Shown here: positions 16,242 through 24,604 of the stretch, one piece after another
Numbering within the stretch: the first letter of the stretch is position 1
How the letters are laid out: each line of letters begins with the position of its first letter
Origin: Lentisphaeria bacterium
GTDB taxonomy: Bacteria; Verrucomicrobiota; Lentisphaeria; Victivallales; Victivallaceae
Length of the DNA: 34,871 nucleotides
Reading direction: 5' to 3'
NCBI GenBank assembly: GCA_017628235.1
Contig: JAGBZM010000038.1
Coordinates: 1 to 34,871, forward strand
The notes under the pieces: generated by a model
The model's input: the letters and a program-made list of their open reading frames with translations, nothing else
Database searches by the model: none
Told to the model about the DNA's origin: nothing
Position numbers and translations under genes: made by a program

Positions 16242-17267
16242 TCACTCAACGATCCTTACCGGAGAACCTTCCGGTATCAGACAGTAAAGCAGTGAGATAT
16301 CTTCGTTATTCAACTGGACAGCACCGCCGCGCAGGGAATTTTCCGCTGCGGCCGGGTCTCCGCTGCCGTGAATCGGCAAATGGAGTATCGGTGAAGCAGG
16401 CTTGCTTCTGCCGGCCAGCGTGATCAGAAAATCACCGTAGGGATTTCCGTCGCTGCCGTTGGGGAAAACCCGCCCGTGTGCATCGCGGAAAACCGGTTTG
16501 GCGATCCGGCTGCAGATCACCAGATCATCCCGCCTGACCCCGGCTGAAGCGATCCGGCAGGAGAAAACCAGAAACGGAACCGGAGAACCATTGATCACCC
16601 GGTCGATCTGCAAAGTGCCGTTGCGCCGGGAGATCGTCACCTGCCAGGAATCAGCATGGATAAAGTAAAGTTTCTGACCGATCCGGATCGTGTCCGGATT
16701 GTCTATACCGTTGAATTTGCGGGCAAAGTGGCGGGTATTGTGATATTTGCCGGTGAGCAATCCGAGTGTGTCACCGCCCTGAACCGTGTGAGCGACCGTA
16801 TATTTGCCCTGCTTCCACGAACCATCCTCCAGAGCCTGCCGGAACATTTTGGTATGGACAGCCAGTTCCGGCTGCGGCGGATCATATTTGGCATCGCCTC
16901 CGGCGGTACTGTGGCTGCCGGGGTCTGATCCATCCGGCTGTTTTGCGCCGTCATCCGCCGGGATCTGACTGCCGGAATCGCTGTTTGCGGTATTGCTGCC
17001 GGCATCTGTCACCGGCTCATTTCCGGAACTGTCCTCTTTATTCTCTTCCCGGACCGGAAGATCACCGGTGCGCTCTTCCCGGCTGCCAGCGGCCGTTTTG
17101 TTTTCCGGAACCGCAATTTCCTGATCCCGGTCCGGCAGCAAAGCGCAGATTACCGCCGCAGTAATGGCAGCGACGACACAGAAAAGCACCGTCAGGCGTA
17201 TAACTTTGCCCCGGCGGTGACGCGGCCGTTTGACTTCGCGCTCGACTTCAAAATTGAATCGCGGCAT
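16242..17267 (-). CDS. Membrane-anchored LysM protein with degenerate L,D-transpeptidase (YkuD) domain
   Basis: With the ATG at 17267 the protein has 341 residues: a basic cytoplasmic start, a transmembrane helix (about 23-43), a long low-complexity Asp/Gly/Ser-rich linker (50-130), one LysM domain (about 157-203, ending NPDTIRIGQKLYFI) and a YkuD-like domain (about 208-340). LysM binds peptidoglycan, and YkuD enzymes normally make 3-3 crosslinks or attach proteins to the wall. The conserved IHG (299-301) and the NNEDISLLY ending are present, but the catalytic S-x-G-C-x-R motif is replaced by SLRGGAVQL (311-319), with neither Cys nor Arg. A TTG at 17282 is an alternative start adding five residues. 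It heads the operon with accA. Confidence 0.85.
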   Translation of the reverse strand: MPRFNFEVEREVKRPRHRRGKVIRLTVLFCVVAAITAAVICALLPDRDQEIAVPENKTAAGSREERTGDLPVREENKEDSSGNEPVTDAGSNTANSDSGSQIPADDGAKQPDGSDPGSHSTAGGDAKYDPPQPELAVHTKMFRQALEDGSWKQGKYTVAHTVQGGDTLGLLTGKYHNTRHFARKFNGIDNPDTIRIGQKLYFIHADSWQVTISRRNGTLQIDRVINGSPVPFLVFSCRIASAGVRRDDLVICSRIAKPVFRDAHGRVFPNGSDGNPYGDFLITLAGRSKPASPILHLPIHGSGDPAAAENSLRGGAVQLNNEDISLLYCLIPEGSPVRIVE

Positions 17268-17296
17268 ATATCGTTTTCCCAAAGAGTTTCCGTTTC

Positions 17297-17313
17297 AGGC
17301 AGTTCCACTGCCT
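17297..17313. repeat. Perfect inverted repeat in the leader of the LysM/YkuD-accA operon
   Basis: Arms AGGCAGT (17297-17303) and ACTGCCT (17307-17313) flank a 3-nt loop. The site lies just downstream of the predicted transcription start for the minus-strand operon, so it could act as a 5' stabilising hairpin or as an operator. It lacks a U-tract and is not a terminator. Confidence 0.6.
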
Positions 17314-17326
17314 TTGCATCTCATAT

Positions 17327-17355
17327 AATATATTGCCGGAGTGCGATTTTTTCAA
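17327..17355 (-). promoter_or_regulatory. Promoter for the LysM/YkuD-accA-rarA operon
   Basis: On the minus strand, TTGAAA (17350-17355) and TATATT (17327-17332) are separated by 17 bp. This promoter lies back to back with the one for tsaD (17364-17393). The predicted leader runs through the 17297-17313 inverted repeat. Confidence 0.65.
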
Positions 17356-17363
17356 GGGGCTTA

Positions 17364-17393
17364 TTGGTATTCCTGAAGTTTTGATGTTATATT
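17364..17393 (+). promoter_or_regulatory. Promoter for tsaD
   Basis: TTGGTA (17364-17369), an 18-bp spacer and TATATT (17388-17393) precede tsaD. The two -35 boxes of this divergent pair are only 8 bp apart, so polymerase binding on one side may interfere with the other. The leader is about 75 nt. Confidence 0.55.
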
Positions 17394-17473
17394 ATATAAA
17401 AGACACAAGGCCCCGGACCGGGCCGGTTGAGCAGACAAGTGCGGTGCATCCGGGATAATGATTGGAGAAAAAT

Positions 17474-18547
17474 ATGAGTCTGATATTGAGTATTGAGAGC
17501 AGCTGCGATGAAACAGCGGCAGCAGTGGTGGAATCCGGTTCCCGCGTTCTGTCCAGTGTGGTTGCTTCCCAGATCGCCAAACATGCTCCGCACGGCGGAG
17601 TGGTTCCGGAACTGGCGGCCCGGGAACACCTTAAAGCGGTGATCCCCGTCACAGAAGGAGCATTGAAAGAGGCCGGTGTCACCATGAAAGATATCAGTGC
17701 CGTAGCAGTTACCCAGGGACCGGGACTGATCCCGGCCCTGCTGGTCGGCATGAATTTCGCCAAAGGCATCGCTCAAGCGAATAATCTGCCATTGATCGGC
17801 GTAAATCACTTTCTTGCCCACATTTACGGAGCATTTCTCGATGGCGGAGAAGCTCTGCTGAAAGAGAAATCCACCTATCCGATCCTGGCTCTGGTAGTTT
17901 CCGGCGGACACACGTCACTGCTGCTTATCAGTGAAGACGGTTCGGCGCGGCAGCTGGGCTGCACGATCGATGATGCCGCCGGAGAAGCTCTGGACAAGGG
18001 CGCAAAACTGCTGGGCTTGGGTTATCCCGGCGGACCGGTGATGCAGAAAACCGCCGAAACCGGCGATCCGGAAAAATTCGACTTCCCCCGGCCGCTGACC
18101 GGAGGAGCCGGACGGGCACTGGCCCCGGAAAATCTGTACAATTTCAGTTTCAGCGGCATCAAAACTGCTCTGCTCTACCATGTCCGCAAGTCACGGCAGG
18201 CCGGAATTTGCGATGAGCAGTGGCTGCACGATACTGCCGCCGGATTCCAGCGGGCAGTGGTGGATGTACTGGTCAAAAAGAGCTTGAGCGTACTGAAAAA
18301 CTTTCCGGTCAAAACAGTTGTGGTTGCCGGTGGGGTCGCCTGCAACGCCGAATTGCGCCGGATGATGGCTGAACGGCTGGGACGCCGGGTAGATTTGCGG
18401 ATCGCCCCGCCCAAATACTGCACCGACAATGCGGCAATGGTCGGCGGGATCGCCTGGCACTCATTTAAAAAGGGAGATTTTTCGCCCCTGAATATCGACT
18501 CTTTTGCCCGGCTGCCCCAAATTGTCAATGTGCCATTCGTGGATTGA
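17474..18547 (+). CDS. tsaD: tRNA N6-adenosine threonylcarbamoyltransferase TsaD
   Basis: This 357-residue Kae1/Qri7-family enzyme transfers threonylcarbamoyl to A37 of ANN-decoding tRNAs as part of the TsaBDE complex. The start reads LILSIESSCDETAAAVV. The metal-binding HFLAH pair sits at about 112-116, close to the E. coli positions, and the nucleotide-binding segment VVSGGHTSLLL is followed by LDKGAKLLGLGYPGGP. GGVACNAELRRMM and the C-terminal CTDNAAMVGG complete the ASKHA fold. I chose the ATG at 17474, which has a GGAG box 6 nt upstream; a TTG at 17462 is less likely. The gene is convergent with ybeY, with only 4 bp between their stops and no visible terminator. Confidence 0.97.
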   Translation: MSLILSIESSCDETAAAVVESGSRVLSSVVASQIAKHAPHGGVVPELAAREHLKAVIPVTEGALKEAGVTMKDISAVAVTQGPGLIPALLVGMNFAKGIAQANNLPLIGVNHFLAHIYGAFLDGGEALLKEKSTYPILALVVSGGHTSLLLISEDGSARQLGCTIDDAAGEALDKGAKLLGLGYPGGPVMQKTAETGDPEKFDFPRPLTGGAGRALAPENLYNFSFSGIKTALLYHVRKSRQAGICDEQWLHDTAAGFQRAVVDVLVKKSLSVLKNFPVKTVVVAGGVACNAELRRMMAERLGRRVDLRIAPPKYCTDNAAMVGGIAWHSFKKGDFSPLNIDSFARLPQIVNVPFVD

Positions 18548-18551
18548 TATA

Positions 18552-19040
18552 TCAGGATAGTCTTCCGGGGAAGAGAGTATCGAAATCAAACTCTTTCTGC
18601 AAAATTTCCAGACACTCTTTTTCCCGGCGGCGCATCCGGCGGCGCGGACCCGGTGAAAGATCATCTTCTCCGGCACTGTGCAGCAGACCGTGAACGATAT
18701 ATAACGCCATTTCCCAGGCATATCCTCCGGGACGTTTGCTGCCTTCGCGCAAAGCTGCATCCGGATTGATGATCAATTCGATCATGGTATCATTTTCCAG
18801 ATACTCCTCTGTCCCGTCAAAGTAGGAAAAGGTGATGACGTCGGTAGTTCCCTCATGTCCGACCAGTTCCGCATTATACGCGGCCATGCTCCGGTCATTG
18901 ACAAAAAGCAGATTCAAATCCCATTGCGGTATTACCGGCAATCCGGCAGCGACGGCAGCGGCGTGACAGAATCGGCGCAAATCACTCTTTTTCGGCGGCG
19001 GCATCCGGCGGTTCTGCCACCGGCAATGCAGTTGTATCAT
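18552..19040 (-). CDS. ybeY: Endoribonuclease/rRNA maturation factor YbeY, variant metal site
   Basis: This 162-residue protein is a UPF0054/YbeY member, a metal-dependent protein needed for 16S rRNA 3' maturation and ribosome quality control. The upstream signature TTDVITFSYFDG is present. The metal motif, normally H-G-x-L-H-x-x-G-x-D-H, reads HGLLHSAGEDD (117-127), so the third ligand is Asp instead of His. A strong AAGGAGAG box sits inside the upstream pgpH frame and fixes the ATG at 19040. The first 59 bp overlap the pgpH end. The phoH-pgpH-ybeY order is a widely conserved arrangement and supports the assignment. Confidence 0.92.
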   Translation of the reverse strand: MIQLHCRWQNRRMPPPKKSDLRRFCHAAAVAAGLPVIPQWDLNLLFVNDRSMAAYNAELVGHEGTTDVITFSYFDGTEEYLENDTMIELIINPDAALREGSKRPGGYAWEMALYIVHGLLHSAGEDDLSPGPRRRMRRREKECLEILQKEFDFDTLFPGRLS

Positions 19041-21255
19041 CGGTACTCTCCTTTTTATAAGCGATCCGGCCGTGATTGAAACTTATCAGATCGGTAATGA
19101 AACACTCCCTTATAACATCCAGTTCATGGGTGGTCAGACTGGAATTACGCAGCTGACCGCCGCGTATCCGGCCGATGAATATCTCATTGACCAGCGATTC
19201 CAGTTTGGCCGGTGACGGCTTATTCAGTGAACGGCTGGCCGCTTCGCAGGCATCTGCCAGCGAAATGATGGTCAACTCCTTGCCCACCGGCGGTTCGCCG
19301 TCATAACGGAACTGCGACTCCAGAACCGGCAAACTTTCACCATGACTCTGCTCCAATGCCCGGTGGTAGAAAAATGAGATCAGATCATCGCCGTGATGCG
19401 TGGCTATCGCTTCACGCACAAAACTGCACAACCGGTATTCCCGGGCGAGGTTGAGCCCCTCTTTCACATGTCCCCGGATGATACCGCAGCTGCGTTGCGG
19501 CGGCATATTCAGATACTCTTTGGGACTGTCCACATTATTTTCCACAAAATACTGGGGCATGGACAATTTACCGATATCATGGAAAAGTGCGCCTGCTTTG
19601 GCCCGGGCGGGGTTGGCCCGGATAGCTCTGGCAGCATCTTCGGCCAGAGTGGCGACTGTCATGGAGTGGAACATGGTTCCCGGAGCTTCCCGCTTCAACT
19701 TTTCCAGAAGCGGATGGTTGTAATCGCTCAACACCATCAGCGACATGGTGGTATCCACATTGAACAGCAGTTCAAACACAAATACCGCCAGCAGTGCAGC
19801 GATCGCACCGGTAAAAGCATTTCCGGCAATCAGCAGCAGAATGAGTTTCAACATCCGGTGGTCGCTGTGCAAAGAGTATATCGCATCGAAATTGACCACT
19901 GCCGTCAATGCCGCACCACAGAAAAACACCCGGATGAAAAAACTGCGGTAATTGCTCACATCCCGGATAAAAAGTGTGATCAGAGCTGAAATGGCAAACC
20001 AGCGCAGAACCAATTCAAATGAACGGTCAGGCAAAATCATCAGTGCAGAAACTGAAGCGATCAGAAATCCGGCAAAAAGCGCAGTCCGGTTGCCCAGCAG
20101 AATCGACAGCAGAGCCGCCCCGAAGGGCATCGGGATCATAAAAAGCATCAATTCATAATCCGGCAATATCCCTTTGCGGAAAAAGTAAAAGAAAAGCTGT
20201 ATCGCTCCGAAATTCGCCAGCAGTGCCAGAATTACTGCAAATCCGGCAATGGTGAAACGGCGCGGTGTCTGGAATATCTGCGGATATACCCGGTAAAGGA
20301 AAAAGAGCGAAGTCAGCAACAGAATAAAACTCAGTACCAGCTGATTACCCAACAGAGCCAGACCGTACCCCCGGGGCAGAGAGAGCTTTTCTGCCTCGAA
20401 CATATCGACCGTCTCCCGGGTGATAAGCTGATTGCGTTCGATAAGCAATTCTCCCCGCCGTCTGGTTTTGATTACCGGAGCAACACCTTCGGCGGCGATC
20501 CGGGCGGCTTCATCACTGGCTTCCCGGTCAAAGCGGAGATTTCCCCGGGCGAGGAGTTTGACCAAAGCGGTGGAAAACTCTTTTTCCGGTCCGGCAGACA
20601 GATGGAGCATACCGGTCAATTCGGCGGCACATTCTGCCGCTGACGGCGGCCGGAGGGTATAGGAGATCTCCTCCGGGGAGAGGATCCGGACATCCTGATT
20701 TACCGGGATCTTATCATCATTGCCGGCGATCCCGTGATGCAGGATATCGGAGATCCGCTGTTCCAGGGCAGATTGTTTCTTTTCCAGTTCCGGCAGGATC
20801 AGCGACAGGCCGTGCATCTCCATTGCCAGATGTTCACCGGTGGAATTGCCGGGAACGAATTGCGGATTTTTCCGGTTGCGAAGTGTGGCAAAAAAGGTGG
20901 AACACTCCTGCCGGATATTTTGAGTTGCCCCCGGATCGATCCGGTAAACCGGCAGTCTGGAACTGCGGGCCTCTTCCTGCTTCTGCCGGGTAGCAGCGGT
21001 ATCAATATAGGAAAATCCGCTTCTGGCCCAGACCGAAAACGGCGCATGCTGACCATCGACCCAGACCGTCAAATCGCGCTGACGGTTTTCCGAAAGCAGC
21101 AGCAATACCGAAGCAACGGCCCAGATCAATACGGTAACCAGAATAAAAGGTACCGGTGACGCTGCCAGACTCTCCTCAATATATTCCCGGTCAAGCAGAG
21201 GTTTTTCAGCCACTCCGGCACGGCGGATAAAAGGAATTCTGTTTCGCCAGCTCAT
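18982..21255 (-). CDS. PgpH-type 7TM-HD phosphohydrolase (c-di-AMP phosphodiesterase family)
   Basis: This 757-residue membrane enzyme has one N-terminal helix (about 36-56), a large extracytoplasmic 7TMR-HDED region (about 60-305), seven clustered transmembrane helices (about 310-500) and a C-terminal HD domain (about 518-690). The HD-domain residues are visible: FHSMTVATLAEDAARAI, ALFHDIGKLSMPQYFVEN (His559-Asp560) and ATHHGDD. Relatives (PgpH) hydrolyse the second messenger c-di-AMP, so that activity is expected here. The ATG shares one base with the phoH stop (TAATG) and has a GGAGAG box. No diadenylate cyclase gene is in the window. Confidence 0.92.
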   Translation of the reverse strand: MSWRNRIPFIRRAGVAEKPLLDREYIEESLAASPVPFILVTVLIWAVASVLLLLSENRQRDLTVWVDGQHAPFSVWARSGFSYIDTAATRQKQEEARSSRLPVYRIDPGATQNIRQECSTFFATLRNRKNPQFVPGNSTGEHLAMEMHGLSLILPELEKKQSALEQRISDILHHGIAGNDDKIPVNQDVRILSPEEISYTLRPPSAAECAAELTGMLHLSAGPEKEFSTALVKLLARGNLRFDREASDEAARIAAEGVAPVIKTRRRGELLIERNQLITRETVDMFEAEKLSLPRGYGLALLGNQLVLSFILLLTSLFFLYRVYPQIFQTPRRFTIAGFAVILALLANFGAIQLFFYFFRKGILPDYELMLFMIPMPFGAALLSILLGNRTALFAGFLIASVSALMILPDRSFELVLRWFAISALITLFIRDVSNYRSFFIRVFFCGAALTAVVNFDAIYSLHSDHRMLKLILLLIAGNAFTGAIAALLAVFVFELLFNVDTTMSLMVLSDYNHPLLEKLKREAPGTMFHSMTVATLAEDAARAIRANPARAKAGALFHDIGKLSMPQYFVENNVDSPKEYLNMPPQRSCGIIRGHVKEGLNLAREYRLCSFVREAIATHHGDDLISFFYHRALEQSHGESLPVLESQFRYDGEPPVGKELTIISLADACEAASRSLNKPSPAKLESLVNEIFIGRIRGGQLRNSSLTTHELDVIRECFITDLISFNHGRIAYKKESTDDTTALPVAEPPDAAAEKE

Positions 21256-22208
21256 TATTCGTTACTCTCCTGATTATAAGCGGTTATGATCTTCTCCAGC
21301 AGCCAGTGACGCACTACATCCCCGGCCGTGAAGTTGATAAAAGCGATCTCTTTTACCGGCTGCAAAGTGTGCAGAGCCCGGGCCAGACCGGACTTTTCAT
21401 TTGCTCCCAGATCGGATTGAGTGGGATCTCCGGTGATCACACAGCGCGAACCGAAACCCAACCGGGTGAGAAACATCAGCATCTGTTCGACGGTGGTATT
21501 CTGCGCCTCATCAAGAATGATGAAAGCGTTATTCAATGTTCTGCCCCGCATGAAAGCCAGCGGAGCTACTTCAATTATATTCCGGGCAATCAGACCGGCA
21601 GCCTCCTCCTGCGGCATCATATCAAAAAGAGCATCGTACAGCGGCCGCAGATAAGGAGAAACTTTATCCTCCAGCGAACCGGGCAGAAAACCGAGCTTTT
21701 CTCCGGATTCCCGGGCCGGACGGGTAAGAATGATCCGGGAAACTTCGCCTTTAAGGAACAAATTGACCGCCATTGCCATTGCCAGATAGGTTTTACCGGT
21801 TCCGGCCGGTCCGATACCGAAGACCACCTCGTGCTTCCGGATGGCTTCCAGATATTTTTTCTGAGTAAGTGACCGGGGCAAGATCTCCCGCTTGCCCGGT
21901 CCGACAGTAACCCGGCAATCCCAAAGGGCAGTTACCGGTTCGCGGTTTTTCCGGCGCAGAACAGCCTCCACATCGTGCCGGTCCAACTCCTTGCCGCGCA
22001 GTACAAAAAGAGTCTGCAACTCCGACAAAGCCGCTTTGGCCCCGTTCAAATTATCTTTTTCACCGGTCAATTCCACCCAGTTTTCCCGGGCAACAGCGGC
22101 GATATCGAAAATCTGCCGGAATTTTTCAAGCAAACGGACTTCATCCCCTGTGCCGACGGCACGCAGAGAGAAGCCCGGTTCAAAATAAAAACGCTCGGTT
22201 TCAGCCAT
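21255..22208 (-). CDS. PhoH-like ATPase (YbeZ type)
   Basis: This 317-residue protein combines a short N-terminal KH-like region (1-90) with a PhoH ATPase. Walker A is [10 protein letters not shown] (131-140), the [15 protein letters not shown] loop follows, and Walker B is FIILDEAQN (229-237). The motif [11 protein letters not shown] is also typical. YbeZ proteins work with YbeY in RNA handling and sit next to it in many bacteria, as here. The gene starts 12 bp after the LysM lipoprotein gene with only a weak ribosome-binding site and is coupled to pgpH downstream. It lacks the PIN domain of the paralogue at 3179-4567. Confidence 0.95.
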   Translation of the reverse strand: MAETERFYFEPGFSLRAVGTGDEVRLLEKFRQIFDIAAVARENWVELTGEKDNLNGAKAALSELQTLFVLRGKELDRHDVEAVLRRKNREPVTALWDCRVTVGPGKREILPRSLTQKKYLEAIRKHEVVFGIGPAGTGKTYLAMAMAVNLFLKGEVSRIILTRPARESGEKLGFLPGSLEDKVSPYLRPLYDALFDMMPQEEAAGLIARNIIEVAPLAFMRGRTLNNAFIILDEAQNTTVEQMLMFLTRLGFGSRCVITGDPTQSDLGANEKSGLARALHTLQPVKEIAFINFTAGDVVRHWLLEKIITAYNQESNE

Positions 22209-22220
22209 GAAATGCGCTTT

Positions 22221-22817
22221 TCAAAGTTTGGGAACGATCAGTTTCATCCCCGGACGCAGGGTGTGGGGATCTTTAAGAATATCACTGTTGGCCTTGAAAA
22301 TAACATCGCTGAAACGGGCATTGCCGTAGGATTTCTGCGCGATCGAACCGAGAGTATCTCCGGCTTTGACCTCGTAAACACTGCTGTTGGTCGGATCAGG
22401 CGGAACCGCTTTGCCTTCATCAGCGGCAGGTTCAGCGGGTTTTTCTGCCGGAGTTTCTGCAGCGGCAGGTTCAGCAGGTTTTTCTGCCGGAGTTTCCACA
22501 GCGGCAGGCTCAGCGGGTTTTTCCGCCGGAGTTTCCACTACTTCCGGTTTGACCTCTTCACCGTTATCCTGCGAAACGGCACTGTCCATCGGCCGAGGAG
22601 TATTGATCACTGCGGAAGTACGTCCCTCCGTATGCCCCTTGACCGACCGGGATGTTTTCGGCGGCGGATTGTAATTGGGATAACTTTCACGGATGATTGC
22701 CTGCCATGCCGCCTCTTCCTGACTCAACGGCGATGAAGCAATCCGGGTGTGACGGCAACCGGCAGCACAGAATACCAAAGTCGCACCGGTAATTGCCAGA
22801 ATCAGATGTTTTGTCAT
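22221..22817 (-). CDS. LysM-domain lipoprotein with tandem Pro/Glu/Ala repeats
   Basis: This 198-residue protein has a lipoprotein-like signal (residues 1-20) ending AAGC, with Cys21 as the likely lipidated residue. A spacer of about 70 residues is followed by three tandem copies of a 13-residue unit (V/A)ETPAEKPAEPAA at 94-132. A C-terminal LysM domain (about 148-197) starts VYEVKAGDTLGSIAQKSYGN and ends LRPGMKLIVPKL. The repeats look like a flexible tether spanning from the membrane to peptidoglycan. A GGAGG box 7 nt upstream fixes the ATG. It lies 35 bp after fabF and 12 bp before phoH, so it probably belongs to the same transcript. The partner and substrate are unknown. Confidence 0.88.
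   Translation of the reverse strand: MTKHLILAITGATLVFCAAGCRHTRIASSPLSQEEAAWQAIIRESYPNYNPPPKTSRSVKGHTEGRTSAVINTPRPMDSAVSQDNGEEVKPEVVETPAEKPAEPAAVETPAEKPAEPAAAETPAEKPAEPAADEGKAVPPDPTNSSVYEVKAGDTLGSIAQKSYGNARFSDVIFKANSDILKDPHTLRPGMKLIVPKL
22422..22538. repeat. Three tandem 39-bp repeats inside the LysM lipoprotein gene
   Basis: Units begin at 22422, 22461 and 22500 (AGCGGCAGG start) and differ from each other by a few bases. Each encodes 13 residues, so unit gain or loss keeps the frame. The near identity at DNA level suggests recent slippage or recombination. Confidence 0.9.
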
Positions 22818-22852
22818 GATCTTTCCTCCAGATTTGTTTGATTTCCAAATAA

Positions 22853-24115
22853 TTATGCTTCAAATTTTTTGAAAAGCATCGTCCCGTTGTGACCGCCGAA
22901 TCCCAAATTGCAGTTCATCGCATAACGGACATCGCGTTTGCGGGCCGTATTGGGCGTGATATCCAAATCACATTCCGGATCGGGGTTTTCATAATTGATT
23001 GTCGGCGGGATGATCCCGTCTTCAATACTCTTTATACAGGCAATACACTCCAGACCGCCGGCAGCTCCCAAGCCGTGTCCGGTGGTTCCTTTGGTACTGC
23101 TGACGGCAACTTTGCTGACCGCATCGCCCAAAGCCGCCTTGATCGCCAGAGTTTCATACTTGTCGTTGAGCGAAGTACTCGTACCGTGAGCATTGATGTA
23201 ATCCAACTCTTCCGGCGCAATTCCGGCGTGACGCAGAGCCATCTGAATGGCCCGGGCGCAGCCGTTGCCGTCCGGAGCAGGACTGGTGATATGATAAGCA
23301 TCGGCAGTGGCACCGTAACCGACAACTTCAGCAAAGATCGGCGCACCCCGGCGGACAGCATGACCCAACTCCTCAAGCACCAGCACCCCGGCACCCTCGG
23401 ACATGACAAATCCGTCACGGTCACGGTCAAAAGGACGGCTGGCGTGAAGCGGATCATCGTTGCGGGTACTCAAAGCTTTCAATGCACAGAAACCGGCCAG
23501 ACCCAACGGCACGATACTGGCTTCAGCACCACCGGCAACCATCATATCCGCATCATCATGCTTGATCGTCCAGAATGCTTCACCGATAGAGTGACATCCG
23601 GTAGCACAGGCAGTCACCAGCCCCAGATTCGGTCCCCGCAAGTCATAACGCATGGCAACCGCCCCGGCAGCCATGTCGCTGATCATCATAGGAATAAGGA
23701 AAGGAGAAACCCGGTCCGGCCCCTTTTCCAAAAGCACCTGACACTCTTTGCCCATCGTCGCCAGACCGCCGACACCGCTGGAAACCATACAGCCGAAACG
23801 GTCGCCGTCAATACGCTTGTCTCCGGGATTGGAGTTCAGACCGGCGCGCTGCAATGCTTCAAAAGTAGCGATGATCGCATACTGGGTGAAAAGATCCATC
23901 CTGCGTGCTTCTTTGGGAGAGATGAAGTTGCTGACATCCAGATTTTTGATCTCTCCGGCAATATGAGTCCGGTAAGCACTGGTATCGAACCGGGTAATGT
24001 GCCCGATACCGCATTTGCCGTTGACCAGAGCATCCCAGAATGTCGGCACATCGTTGCCGACACATGACAAAACCCCGTATCCGGTGACCACTACTCTGCG
24101 TTCATTCATATTCAT
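22853..24115 (-). CDS. fabF: Beta-ketoacyl-ACP synthase II
   Basis: This 420-residue condensing enzyme elongates acyl-ACP with malonyl-ACP. The catalytic triad is visible: Cys170 in TACATGCHSIG, His310 in NAHGTSTSLND and His347 in STKGTTGHGLGAAGG, with the supporting Lys342. The start RRVVVTGYGVLSCVGNDV is typical of FabF. Two ATGs (24115 and 24109) are possible; I use the first, which follows a GAGG box at short spacing. It lies 173 bp downstream of acpP on the same strand, in the common acpP-fabF order. No clear promoter is seen in the gap, so readthrough from acpP is likely. Confidence 0.97.
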   Translation of the reverse strand: MNMNERRVVVTGYGVLSCVGNDVPTFWDALVNGKCGIGHITRFDTSAYRTHIAGEIKNLDVSNFISPKEARRMDLFTQYAIIATFEALQRAGLNSNPGDKRIDGDRFGCMVSSGVGGLATMGKECQVLLEKGPDRVSPFLIPMMISDMAAGAVAMRYDLRGPNLGLVTACATGCHSIGEAFWTIKHDDADMMVAGGAEASIVPLGLAGFCALKALSTRNDDPLHASRPFDRDRDGFVMSEGAGVLVLEELGHAVRRGAPIFAEVVGYGATADAYHITSPAPDGNGCARAIQMALRHAGIAPEELDYINAHGTSTSLNDKYETLAIKAALGDAVSKVAVSSTKGTTGHGLGAAGGLECIACIKSIEDGIIPPTINYENPDPECDLDITPNTARKRDVRYAMNCNLGFGGHNGTMLFKKFEA

Positions 24116-24271
24116 TATGCCTCAATGCGTTGATTTCGTTGATCCTGATTATTCCGCGCTCTTTTTCTGCATTTTACTCTGTCAGACCGGCCTTACGCGA
24201 AGCATTTTCCGGTAAATAAGAGGAAAGGGCCACCAATCATCACTGACCAGCGACCCCATTCGTGAAACTGT

Positions 24272-24288
24272 TTACGTATCAGACGTAA
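24272..24288. repeat. Small inverted repeat directly after acpP
   Basis: TTACGT (24272-24277) and ACGTAA (24283-24288) flank a 5-nt loop, touching the acpP stop codon. The stem is short and AT-containing with no U-tract. It might act as a processing or partial attenuation signal that keeps acpP message above fabF message. No promoter is evident in the rest of 24116-24288. Confidence 0.4.
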
Positions 24289-24525
24289 TCAGTTCGCTTT
24301 GCTCTCGACGTAAGCGATAGCGTCGCCGACGGTGGTCAGCTTCTCCGCTTCTTCGTCCGGAATGTCAGCACCGAAGGCCTCTTCCAGAGCCATGACCAGC
24401 TCGACCTGATCGAGAGAGTCGGCACCGAGGTCCTCGACGAATTTGGCTTCCGGGGTGACCTGATCTTCAGCAACACCCAACTGTTCGACGACGATACTTT
24501 TTACTTTATCAGCGATTTCGGACAT
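24289..24525 (-). CDS. acpP: Acyl carrier protein
   Basis: This 78-residue acidic protein carries growing fatty-acyl chains on phosphopantetheine. The attachment site is Ser37 in the classic [19 protein letters not shown] motif. Length, charge and the C-terminal [12 protein letters not shown] helix are normal for a fatty-acid ACP. An AGGAAAGG ribosome-binding region precedes the ATG. A TTGACT-containing promoter lies about 105 bp upstream. It is the first gene of the acpP-fabF-LysM-phoH-pgpH-ybeY series. Confidence 0.98.
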   Translation of the reverse strand: MSEIADKVKSIVVEQLGVAEDQVTPEAKFVEDLGADSLDQVELVMALEEAFGADIPDEEAEKLTTVGDAIAYVESKAN

Positions 24526-24604
24526 CTTTTTTTCCCTTTCCTAAAGTTGGTTTTAGAGTCCCAGTTTCTTCAATTTCAGCATACATCTGAATAATGCACC
24601 TGTT

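Noticed and set aside
22889..24067. Open frame of 392 codons on the plus strand
   Set aside because: It is antisense to fabF, whose catalytic motifs are all intact on the other strand.
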